In this document: one piece after another, positions 43,472 to 51,376 of the stretch
Numbering within the stretch: the first letter of the stretch is position 1
Layout: each line of letters begins with the position of its first letter
Source of the DNA: Virgibacillus_N oceani_A
GTDB taxonomy: Bacteria > Bacillota > Bacilli > Bacillales > Amphibacillaceae
Length of the DNA stretch: 64,000 nt
Reading direction: 5' to 3' (one strand)
NCBI GenBank assembly: GCA_041521345.1
Contig: JBGOHB010000003.1
Notes under the pieces: generated by a model
The model's database searches: none
What the model was told of the DNA's origin: nothing
The model's input: only the letters and a program-made list of their open reading frames with translations
Program-made: the position numbers and the translations under genes

Positions 43472-43964
43472 AATCACCCTCCTCTACTTTTTTCTTTAAT
43501 GCTTTTAATGCTCGGTGAAATGTTAATGAAACTTTTTTATCCGGGCATTTTAAAATAGCTGCTGTTTCGGCCACTGATAACTCTTCAATTCCCCGCAAAA
43601 TAATCACATCCCGATAGTTCTGTTTTAATTTTGCAATGGCCTGGTGTAATTGCTGTTTGGTTTCATTGGTTATTTGTTTTTCCTCTGGTGAAATCTGTGT
43701 TTTATACTCATACGTTTTGATCAATTTCCGCCAATCCTGCCGTTTCTTTCTACGTGCCTCATCAATTGCCAGGTTTCTCGCAATGGATATCAGCCATGTT
43801 TTCGGACTGGATTCCCCGTTAAATGAATCGTATTTATCTATCGCTTTTATAAATACTTCCTGTACAATATCTTCTACATCCGTTGTCGACATATAGTAGA
43901 CAAGAAACCGGTAGATATCATCAGCATAAGCATCAAACCAGTCTGTGATTAACTCCTCATCCAT
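43461..43964 (-). CDS. ECF-type RNA polymerase sigma factor
   Basis: 167 residues. Region 2 reads YADDIYRFLVYYMSTTDVED followed by IVQEVFIKAIDKYDSF and PKTWLISIARNLAIDEARRK. Region 4 reads LKQNYRDVIILRGIEELSVA and LTFHRALKALKKK. This is the group of small extracytoplasmic-function sigma factors of Bacilli (SigV/SigX/SigM/YlaC-like); the specific group is not assigned. It forms a two-gene operon with the membrane protein. Confidence 0.9.
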   Translation of the reverse strand: MDEELITDWFDAYADDIYRFLVYYMSTTDVEDIVQEVFIKAIDKYDSFNGESSPKTWLISIARNLAIDEARRKKRQDWRKLIKTYEYKTQISPEEKQITNETKQQLHQAIAKLKQNYRDVIILRGIEELSVAETAAILKCPDKKVSLTFHRALKALKKKVEEGDYEA

Positions 43965-44008
43965 AACTCAGCCTCCTTTTTTAAGGCTATTTTTCTTTCT
44001 GTTTATTA

Positions 44009-44034
44009 GACGTCGCTGTGGAATAAATATTACA
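44009..44034 (-). promoter_or_regulatory. Possible autoregulated ECF promoter
   Basis: On the minus strand TGTAAT (44034-44029), a 16-base spacer and CGTC (44012-44009) resemble the TGAAAC-N16-CGTC pattern of Bacillus ECF promoters, about 45 bases before the sigma gene. The -35 match is partial. Confidence 0.35.
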
Positions 44035-44206
44035 GTTTTGAGGGGAGTTTGGCTACACGAAAAAGCACATCCTTTCTATGTACGTAGGTTGCGCCTGTGC
44101 ATTTGATCAATCTGCTATGGAGTGTGAGTGAAGCATATCCTGTTTCAGTCGTTTTTTAAAAGGGTAATTGCATTAGTGACTGTAATAAAAGGAGGCTTGG
44201 CCGGCT

Positions 44207-44563
44207 ATGATTAAGATTCTTCCCAGTCGTAACCCGGAAACTGTGCACGTCGAAATTAATGGTAAACTAACAAGTGAGGATGCGGAAAAAGTAGACGTGC
44301 ATGTGGAAGATTTATATGGGGACGATGGCCAGTTCAACATTCTGGCTGTTTTTAAAGAACTTGATGGGACCACATTGCAAAGCTTGCTGAAAGGGATGAA
44401 AGTGGATATGAAACGTTGGAATCAAATGAATAAATTTGCGGTGGTAAGTGAGAAAGATTGGGTGGAAAATGCATCGAAAACCGGTAAGATACTACCTGGA
44501 ATTACTGTAGCGTATTTTGAGATGGATGAAGTGGAAAAGGCATGGAAGTGGCTCGAAAAGTGA
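44207..44563 (+). CDS. SpoIIAA/STAS-like (SEC14-type) protein
   Basis: 118 residues, soluble. The pattern VHVEINGKLTSEDAEKVDVH, followed by FNILAVFKELDGTTLQSLLK and MNKFAVVSEKDWVENASKT, is that of SpoIIAA-like/STAS small proteins whose fold resembles lipid-binding SEC14 domains. Function in bacteria is unknown. AAAGGAGG lies about 11 bases before the ATG. Single gene ending at a strong terminator. Confidence 0.78.
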   Translation: MIKILPSRNPETVHVEINGKLTSEDAEKVDVHVEDLYGDDGQFNILAVFKELDGTTLQSLLKGMKVDMKRWNQMNKFAVVSEKDWVENASKTGKILPGITVAYFEMDEVEKAWKWLEK

Positions 44564-44573
44564 GTAAAGTATA

Positions 44574-44611
44574 CAATACCCTATCACTACTTGTAATAGG
44601 GTATTGTTTTT
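44574..44611. terminator. Bidirectional terminator
   Basis: CAATACCCTAT pairs with ATAGGGTATTG and is followed by TTTTT. It separates the STAS-like gene from the convergent YqjF-like gene. Confidence 0.85.
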
Positions 44612-45347
44612 AATTATCCTTTTTAAATGGCCAAAAAAGTACCCTCATAGAAGCGGCATAATGCAACACCATTTCCTTTTCATCCTCCGTATTTGAAAGA
44701 AAAGGCGGATATTCCTCATGGTCCAGGTCAGCTTCTGCTTCTGCAATCTCCCACGGCAGATGATGAATCCCGCCGGCAAGCAGTATATTTTTTACATTCG
44801 TCCATAAATAATATCGTTCTACCAGCCAGTGGCTCAATGTTCCTGCTTCTGGAAAAAATGATTCGGAAACAGGTCTGTATTTCCCCTTAAACATAGGCCT
44901 ATGCGGGCTTCTTCTTTTACTATAATAATGAAACCAGTCTCCCTTTTTCTTCATGTTCATCTTTGCGTAAAAATAGGGGAGTGTCGTCATTCTGGCACCA
45001 AGCACCGGAAGAAGCTTGCTTGCATCCAGGCTGAAAAAATAAATACCTGGAATGCCGTCTTTTTTGACATACGTACGAACATTCAGCTCATAAAATTTTC
45101 GAATATAAGGAAAAGGGGGCAGCATTCGCATGCGCATATCCGTTATTTTGAAGGGAATGACAGTGACCCATGCTTTTCCTTCATACGTATCTAGCTCCAG
45201 TCCGCTGGGAACGTGGTTTTGCATTGTATTAGCCGGAACGGGGAAGTTCAAGAATAGCAGATTCTCCCACTTTTGTGTCATGAGCCACGGTCCTGTTGGC
45301 ATGGGACTGTTTCTGTGTTTCGTTTCTTTAAGGATGTGATTATACAT
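44610..45347 (-). CDS. DUF2071/YqjF-like protein
   Basis: 245 residues from ATG 45347 with AAGGAGCGGG upstream; a longer frame exists but lacks a site. YqjF-family blocks are clear: PTGPWLMTQKWENLLFLNFP, VPSGLELDTYEGKAWVTVIP and GIPGIYFFSLDASKLLPVLG. The acetoacetate-decarboxylase-like fold is known for this family, but no function is assigned. The gene is isolated. Confidence 0.82.
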   Translation of the reverse strand: MYNHILKETKHRNSPMPTGPWLMTQKWENLLFLNFPVPANTMQNHVPSGLELDTYEGKAWVTVIPFKITDMRMRMLPPFPYIRKFYELNVRTYVKKDGIPGIYFFSLDASKLLPVLGARMTTLPYFYAKMNMKKKGDWFHYYSKRRSPHRPMFKGKYRPVSESFFPEAGTLSHWLVERYYLWTNVKNILLAGGIHHLPWEIAEAEADLDHEEYPPFLSNTEDEKEMVLHYAASMRVLFWPFKKDN

Positions 45348-45424
45348 GTATTTCCCGCTCCTTGGCACATGAATTAGTAATGAATAACTCACTACTATTT
45401 ATACCCATTTGGAAATATAAAATA

Positions 45425-45451
45425 ACAAAGCCCCAGGGGGAGGGGCTTTGT
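45425..45451. terminator. Terminator of the MscS-like gene
   Basis: ACAAAGCCCC pairs with GGGGCTTTGT around a 7-base loop. Confidence 0.75.
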
Positions 45452-45468
45452 CAAAACCTTTTCTGACA

Positions 45469-46806
45469 TCATTGCAAAGGAGGGTTATTTTCTCCATCAT
45501 CCGTTTTATTTTCTTTTTTCATCTTTGCCTCAAATTTCTCCAGCTGGCGTTTTGCGAATTCTCGTCCGCCAACACCAAAAGAAATTGCAAACGCGATAGA
45601 GAGTCCTGCGATAACAAATAGGAATGCCAAGTTAACGATGCTGGCAGCAAAATTCAACTGAACTAGTGTCATGAAGACAGCAAATACGACAACGGTATAT
45701 TTAATCATCTCGCCGAAGAAGCGATTTCCGGATGTCTTTCCAATATAATTTCCGAGGAAGTTGCCTCCGATAAATCCTAATCCAAGAATAATCAATGCAC
45801 TAACGACAAGTGGCAGGTAAGCAATCACTGCTGCACCGATATTGTTTAATACGCCCAATTGCAGTACATTCAATGCTTCTACAGCGAAAAAGACAATAAT
45901 GATCACTTGGACAGTTTTACCAATGATGTGTGACAGGTTCACTTGGCTCACTTTTTCAGCATGATTTATGGTTAATATTTTCGTCAGGTTATTGATACCA
46001 CTGCTTTCCATCAGCTTAATCAATAGATCTGAAATGAATTTGGCCAAATAGTAGCCGGCGATGAGTAAAATGATAGCCACGAAAATATTTGGAATCATGG
46101 AAAGTGTAATATTCAGTACTGAAATAATTGGCTCTGTAACCGATGCTACATTTAATGTTTCCAGTGCGACAGTCAATATTGGTATCAGCACAATCACGAA
46201 TACAATATTGGAGAGTACGTTAGCAAGTGAAGCTGTATCGTCTGGACGTCCTGCATTTTGTTCAGATCGGGTTGTATATTCTGCCTCCGTGCTAACTGCA
46301 TCGCTTTCTAGTACCTCTTTATTCCCTGTGTTTTTGGTAAACTTATGAAACCACCCATCAATATTAAATGTATTTAACAAGGAATAAACAAGCCGCTTGA
46401 TGATTTTGGCCACAAAATAGCCGATAACCAGTATAATAGCCGCTAGCAGCAGGTTTGGAATGAAATCCAGCATTTTGCCCATCATATTTGAAATCGGCTC
46501 AGCCACATTATGCATATTCAACTGGGTTAAAATCGGCGGCAAAAACAGAATAAATACGAGGAAGTAAAGTAGCTTTCCGATATGATCAAGTTTATCGCCA
46601 GCATCCTCTTCTGTACTTGCAAGGCGGGTCTTGACCATACCTTTGTCTGTTCCTGCTTTTTTTAATACCTTTGTAAAAATATTTTTGACCAGAAAAGCAA
46701 TAATCCAGGCCAGCAATAATAGTAATAGTGCAGCAATGATGTTTGGAATGTATGAAATCAGTGTATCTAGCATGCTGCGAAAGGAATTTGTAATATCATT
46801 TCCCAT
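45469..46806 (-). CDS. Mechanosensitive-channel-like membrane protein with TM-helix repeats
   Basis: 445 residues with about ten helices arranged as repeats of one unit: YIPNIIAALLLLLLAWIIAF, FIPNLLLAAIILVIGYFVAK and MIPNIFVAIILLIAGYYLAK. A charged linker around residue 175 contains TRSEQNAGRPDD. The repeat (conserved TM helix) occurs in the MscS superfamily, but here the MscS beta domain at the end is short, so gating of small solutes is only inferred. ATG 46806 is preceded by AAGGAGG. Confidence 0.8.
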   Translation of the reverse strand: MGNDITNSFRSMLDTLISYIPNIIAALLLLLLAWIIAFLVKNIFTKVLKKAGTDKGMVKTRLASTEEDAGDKLDHIGKLLYFLVFILFLPPILTQLNMHNVAEPISNMMGKMLDFIPNLLLAAIILVIGYFVAKIIKRLVYSLLNTFNIDGWFHKFTKNTGNKEVLESDAVSTEAEYTTRSEQNAGRPDDTASLANVLSNIVFVIVLIPILTVALETLNVASVTEPIISVLNITLSMIPNIFVAIILLIAGYYLAKFISDLLIKLMESSGINNLTKILTINHAEKVSQVNLSHIIGKTVQVIIIVFFAVEALNVLQLGVLNNIGAAVIAYLPLVVSALIILGLGFIGGNFLGNYIGKTSGNRFFGEMIKYTVVVFAVFMTLVQLNFAASIVNLAFLFVIAGLSIAFAISFGVGGREFAKRQLEKFEAKMKKENKTDDGENNPPLQ

Positions 46807-46915
46807 TTGTAAATGTCCTCCTTATGAAATTTTTACCGTGCTTACTAATACCCTTGTTGGTTAAATCTAAACCTTTTATGAAATTTGGAAGAAAAGAGGA
46901 AGCCGAAAAACATAT

Positions 46916-46956
46916 AAAAAAAGCACTTTACAATCGGGGTGATCATAAAGTGCTTT
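46916..46956 (-). terminator. Terminator of htpX
   Basis: AAAGCACTTTA pairs with TAAAGTGCTTT, and TTTTTTT follows on the minus strand. Confidence 0.85.
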
Positions 46957-46963
46957 CGTCATG

Positions 46964-47836
46964 TTATACTAAACGCCGGATCCGTTCATCTATATCCGGG
47001 TGCGTTGAAAACATATTGGATTTTTTTCGACCGTTTATTTTTAATGTGGCAATGGACGTATCTTCTTCTTGTTTAACACGATTGCTGTAGTTTTTTAAAG
47101 ACTCGAGGGCATGTCTCATTTTATCCTTGCCTGCGAGGTCGGCTCCTCCGCGGTCAGCGTGGAATTCACGGTGGCGGGAGTATGCAAAGACAACAAGACT
47201 TCCTAGAATCGATAGTACAAGCTGAAAGAAAATAATAGCCAGAAAATGTACAATTGGTGCAAGCTCTGACCTGACCAGGCGGGAGACAGCAAATGCTGCA
47301 ATACGGGCAAGGAACACAACAAATGTATTTACTACACCTTGCAGCAATGTCATTGTCACCATGTCTCCATTTGCTACGTGGGCAACCTCGTGGGCGATAA
47401 CCCCTTCGACCGCATCGTCATCCATTTCTTCAATTAACCCGGTAGAGACAGCCACCAATGAACGCTTTTTTGTCGGTCCGGTGGCAAAAGCATTAACCTC
47501 TCTTGAATTGTAAATCCCCACTTCCGGCATATGCATCATACCGGCAGCTCTGGAAAGGCGATGTACCTTTTCCACGACTTCCCTTTCATGACCAGTCGCT
47601 GTATTTGGATCAATAACACGGACACCCATCATTTTCTTTGCCATCCAGCGGGAGATCCCGAGCGAAATAAAGGAGCCGGTAAAACCGATCACCGCACTGA
47701 AAATAAGTAATGTACCGAAATTAATAGCGCCATCCTGTACATAATTCCAGGTGCCGGGGATAAGCGTGAAGATAATCGTAATTGTAGCTAAAACTAAAAT
47801 GTTAGTTAGCAAGAAATAAAAAATTCGCTTTCCCAT
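46964..47836 (-). CDS. htpX: HtpX membrane zinc metalloprotease (M48)
   Basis: 290 residues. Two N-terminal helices (about 5-25 and 38-58) are followed by the catalytic motif HEVAH at 149-153 with the third zinc ligand in HREFHADRGGADLAG, and two further helices. The final block MFSTHPDIDERIRRL is typical. HtpX clears misfolded membrane proteins and is heat- or envelope-stress induced in many bacteria. Single gene. A length of about 290 is normal. Confidence 0.95.
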   Translation of the reverse strand: MGKRIFYFLLTNILVLATITIIFTLIPGTWNYVQDGAINFGTLLIFSAVIGFTGSFISLGISRWMAKKMMGVRVIDPNTATGHEREVVEKVHRLSRAAGMMHMPEVGIYNSREVNAFATGPTKKRSLVAVSTGLIEEMDDDAVEGVIAHEVAHVANGDMVTMTLLQGVVNTFVVFLARIAAFAVSRLVRSELAPIVHFLAIIFFQLVLSILGSLVVFAYSRHREFHADRGGADLAGKDKMRHALESLKNYSNRVKQEEDTSIATLKINGRKKSNMFSTHPDIDERIRRLV

Positions 47837-47966
47837 ATTCTCATCCTCTTCTATTTTTCTCTTATTCTTTCATTATATAACTTATTTACAGTGCTTACAA
47901 CTGGCAGATAAATAAAAAAATGCTATACTGAGAAGGAATTTTGACGAAAAATGGAGGTGCCTGCTA

Positions 47967-48419
47967 ATGGAGTATTTCCTGGTAATTCTTGGTGCTGCCA
48001 TTCCATGGATGGAAGTCGCACTCGTTATTCCGCTGGGAATAGTAGCGGGATTATCCCCGTTTTGGGTGATCATTTTGGCGTTTATAGGTAATATGCTTAC
48101 AGTAGTACCTTTAATTGTAGCGTTTGAAAAAATCCAGGGCTGGAATAAAAAGAGAAGGCAAAAAAAGAAGAAAAAGGATCTGAGCCGATCTTCAAAAATG
48201 GTACGGGGGAGAAACCTGTGGAATAAATATGGGCTGCCAGGATTATCCCTGCTGGGGCCACTGATTATAGGAACGCATATCGCGGTTGTTATTGGAATGA
48301 CCCTTGGTGCAAATAAATACTGGACGACGGTATGGATGACAATTAGCATCGGTTTATGGAGCTTTATTTTTGGAATTGGTACTGTTTTTGGTATGGATTG
48401 GCTTATTGTAGAAAATTAG
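47967..48419 (+). CDS. Sm_multidrug_ex family small membrane protein, second copy
   Basis: 150 residues from ATG 47967 with TGGAGGTG upstream. The family core PWMEVALVIPLGIVAGLSPF, the highly basic loop KKRRQKKKKKDLSRSSK and the second motif NKYGLPGLSLLGPL parallel the protein at 26410-26904. Four helices. It stands alone, opposite htpX. Confidence 0.82.
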   Translation: MEYFLVILGAAIPWMEVALVIPLGIVAGLSPFWVIILAFIGNMLTVVPLIVAFEKIQGWNKKRRQKKKKKDLSRSSKMVRGRNLWNKYGLPGLSLLGPLIIGTHIAVVIGMTLGANKYWTTVWMTISIGLWSFIFGIGTVFGMDWLIVEN

Positions 48420-48650
48420 CGGCTGGAATTTTGTAAGGATATATCTATTAGTGATTGGCAGCTAAAAAGGTATCAAAATCACTCTACTTTTCTACATGTC
48501 ACCTGAACATTACCAAGGTCACTAATTAACACTCAACTAATGAAAAAATCTTCCCCGTTACAAAACTAAACCAGCCTCAAAATTGGTTTGTTTGATTCTA
48601 ACATATACTGGGTAAGCTATCTGTAAAGCGATCCGAAAAGGAGATTTGTT

Positions 48651-49913
48651 ATGACTTCAGTAAAGCAGATACCCACAGAAAAAGGATTGGATAACAGTTT
48701 GGCATTGATGAAAGAGGGCTTTTATTTTATCCCGAATAGAATGGAAAGAATGAATACAAATATTTTCCAAACTAGGCTCCTCGGGGGGCAGAAGGTCATC
48801 TGCATCAGTGGCGAGGAAGCAGGAGAAGTATTTTATGATAATACGCTATTTAAGCGGGAAGGCGTTGCTCCCCATCGTATAAAAGAAAGCCTTTTTGGTC
48901 AAGGTGGCGTGCAGGGAATGGACGGGGCAGCACATCGAAATCGCAAAAAACTGTTCATGTCTCAGATGACACCGGAAAGTATAAAAGAAATTCGGCAAAT
49001 AGCAGAGAAACAATGGGAAATAGCTGCGGATAAGTGGCAGCGTGGAGAAAGAAGGGAACTTCTATATGAAGCAGAAAAAATTCTATGCATTACAGCATGC
49101 CAATGGGCTGGAGTACCACTAAAAGCAAAAAACCTCATGATTAGAACGAAGGATCTCGCTTCCATGATTGATGCATTTGGTGCAGTAGGTCCGCGTCATT
49201 GGGAAGGGCGAATGGCAAGAAATCGCGCTGAAAAGTGGATAGAGAATATAATTGAAAAAATCCGCAATAATGAAATGACTATAGTAGAGAACAAGCCTCT
49301 CTTTGCCGTAGCCTGGCATAGAGATTTAAACCATGAGCTGCTTGATATAAAAACTGCAGCGGTAGAAGTATTGAATTTATTACGGCCGATTGTTGCCATT
49401 GGCCGCTATGTCATGTTCGGGGCGCTTGCGATGCATGATTACCCTGAAACTCGCGAAAAGCTTATCAATGATCATGATGAAAAATATAGTCAGATGTTTA
49501 CGCAGGAAGTTCGCCGCTATTACCCGTTTGGTCCATTTTTAGGAGCAAAGGTAAAAAAAGATTTTGCGTGGAAAGGATTCCCTTTTAAAGAAGATACATT
49601 AGTTTTACTTGATGTTTACGGTATCAATCACAGTCCTGATTTATGGGAAAATCCGAATATATTCTGGCCGGAACGGTTTCATGATTGGGAGGGAAGCCCG
49701 TTTAACTTCGTGCCTCAAGGCGGCGGGGATTATCACGATGGCCACCGTTGTGCCGGTGAATGGATCACCATAGAACTGATGAAAATAAGTCTTGAATTCT
49801 TAGCGAAACGATTAGATTATGATGTTCCTGAGCAAGACCTCAGCTATAGTATGGTAAGAATGCCAACCTTACCTAAAAGCAGGTTTATTATGGAGAATGT
49901 ACGGTGGAAATAA
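48651..49913 (+). CDS. cypC: CYP152-type cytochrome P450 peroxygenase (fatty acid hydroxylase)
   Basis: 420 residues. The heme-ligand region FVPQGGGDYHDGHRCAGEW places the cysteine at about residue 367. The Arg-Pro pair of the I-helix (LLRPIVAIGRYV) replaces the usual acid-alcohol pair, which marks H2O2-dependent CYP152 enzymes such as Bacillus CypC/YbdT. These hydroxylate long-chain fatty acids at the alpha or beta position without a reductase, and none is encoded nearby. AAAGGAG precedes the ATG. Confidence 0.93.
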   Translation: MTSVKQIPTEKGLDNSLALMKEGFYFIPNRMERMNTNIFQTRLLGGQKVICISGEEAGEVFYDNTLFKREGVAPHRIKESLFGQGGVQGMDGAAHRNRKKLFMSQMTPESIKEIRQIAEKQWEIAADKWQRGERRELLYEAEKILCITACQWAGVPLKAKNLMIRTKDLASMIDAFGAVGPRHWEGRMARNRAEKWIENIIEKIRNNEMTIVENKPLFAVAWHRDLNHELLDIKTAAVEVLNLLRPIVAIGRYVMFGALAMHDYPETREKLINDHDEKYSQMFTQEVRRYYPFGPFLGAKVKKDFAWKGFPFKEDTLVLLDVYGINHSPDLWENPNIFWPERFHDWEGSPFNFVPQGGGDYHDGHRCAGEWITIELMKISLEFLAKRLDYDVPEQDLSYSMVRMPTLPKSRFIMENVRWK

Positions 49914-49928
49914 AGTAAAACCATTTTC

Positions 49929-49964
49929 CCCCTTTGGATATGACGTGTCCAAAGGGGTGTTTTT
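49929..49964 (+). terminator. Terminator after cypC
   Basis: CCCCTTTGGA pairs with TCCAAAGGGG, followed by TGTTTTT. Confidence 0.85.
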
Positions 49965-50192
49965 GTGTTGTGTAATATTAGATTTCGTCATCCTTTATTC
50001 CAAAAAGTGAAGATGATTTAAATATACAGCGGGAGGTTCAAGGTAATCGGGACTACATGTTTCTTTAAATAGGTTTTATAAATAGAAGCGCATCCTCAAC
50101 TTCTAAACTATATCTTATCTCCTTCCGAAATATTAGATGACATTTATCCATGAAATAAGTAAAATTATATCTGAAGGGAGATTACTTATTTC

Positions 50193-50981
50193 ATGAAAAG
50201 CTATAGACAACTATGCGCAAACATTGCCGGCCACCCCTGGTTTATAAACGTTATTATTGCTTTGATTTTTGTCAATGCAGTAATTGTAGGGTTGGAAACC
50301 TATCCGGTTATTTTAGATAGTTATGGAAACTGGCTATACATAGGCGATCGAATTCTGCTTTGGATTTTTTCTTTGGAAATTGCAATAAGGCTGATTGGAA
50401 GCAGGTCGATTGGGTCGTTTTTCAAGGAACCGTGGAATATATTTGATTTTGTCATTGTGGCAGCCGGCCATATTTTAGTTGGTTCGTACTATGTTACTGT
50501 ACTCCGGATATTGAGGGTGCTTCGTGTTCTCCGTGCCATATCTGTTATTCCATCACTGCGGAAAATAGTAAATGCACTACTGCTAACAATACCCTCTATG
50601 GGGACGATCATGCTTCTGCTTGGACTATTCTTTTATATATATGCTGTAATTGGAACGATGATGTTTCAAACCATTGCACCTGAATATTTCGGCTCCTTGC
50701 ATGACTCCTTATTATCTCTATTCCAGGTTATCACGCTGGAATCCTGGTCAAGTGCTATCATGAGACCGATTCTGGAAGAAGAACCATCATCATGGTGGTA
50801 TTTTGTCACATTCATTGTGATAGGTGCGTTTGTCATTATTAATTTATTTGTCGGTGTCATTGTTAATAATGTGGAAGAGGCAAATCGGGAGGAAACGCCC
50901 ACGCCAACAGATATAAAACTGTCTGAGGTACAGGAAGAATTAAAGGAAATTAAAAAACTGCTGCATGAGAAATCTAAATAA
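50193..50981 (+). CDS. Voltage-gated sodium channel, NaChBac/BacNav family
   Basis: 262 residues with six helices. S4 has arginines every third residue (LRILRVLRVLRAISVIPSLR). The pore loop reads FQVITLESWSSAIMRP, whose TLESWS filter is that of Na+-selective NaChBac-type channels. The S6 end carries the asparagine-rich NLFVGVIVNNVEEANREE, then a C-terminal coiled coil (SEVQEELKEIKKLL) that assembles tetramers. In alkaliphiles such channels let Na+ back in to feed motility and pH homeostasis, complementing Mrp. AGGGAG precedes the ATG region. Confidence 0.93.
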   Translation: MKSYRQLCANIAGHPWFINVIIALIFVNAVIVGLETYPVILDSYGNWLYIGDRILLWIFSLEIAIRLIGSRSIGSFFKEPWNIFDFVIVAAGHILVGSYYVTVLRILRVLRVLRAISVIPSLRKIVNALLLTIPSMGTIMLLLGLFFYIYAVIGTMMFQTIAPEYFGSLHDSLLSLFQVITLESWSSAIMRPILEEEPSSWWYFVTFIVIGAFVIINLFVGVIVNNVEEANREETPTPTDIKLSEVQEELKEIKKLLHEKSK

Positions 50982-51005
50982 AAGTATTGCCTGCTAAGAC
51001 ACTGG

Positions 51006-51098
51006 AAGTCGTTCGACAATCCGGAAAAGTTGCTCGGGAACCGCAAAAGTCGCTCGTCATCCATCAAAAGCCGCTCGAGAACGACCCGGAGCCGCTCT
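51006..51098. repeat. Degenerate tandem repeat of about 21 bp
   Basis: AAGTCGTTCG, AAGTTGCTCG, AAGTCGCTCG, AAGCCGCTCG and GAGCCGCTCT recur with a period of 20-22 bases. Similar AAGTCGCTCG arrays are familiar from intergenic regions of Bacillus-type genomes. Confidence 0.7.
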
Positions 51099-51376
51099 GT
51101 AAAAGCTGGAATACAGACAGCCTTTTCTCTTAGAATAGATAAAAATGTGCTCTACATATGAAAAGCCACCCTCCAATAGGGAGAAGGTGGCTTTTCATCA
51201 TCATATCAATCCCAGTCGAGAGTACTCCATCCTCAAGGAACCATGTGAGTAGGGTGGGGGTGAATCGACTTCGGATCAGGGTTGGTTTATGCCAATTCAA
51301 ATGATCCGACTTCCCGTTCAAGAACATAGGTGCTATAATAAAAAGAACATATATTCTTTGTGGGAGGTGAAGTCTC

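Noticed and set aside
51006..51098. Possible CRISPR array
   Set aside because: The units are degenerate, the period is only about 21 bases, there are no distinct spacers and no cas genes are near.
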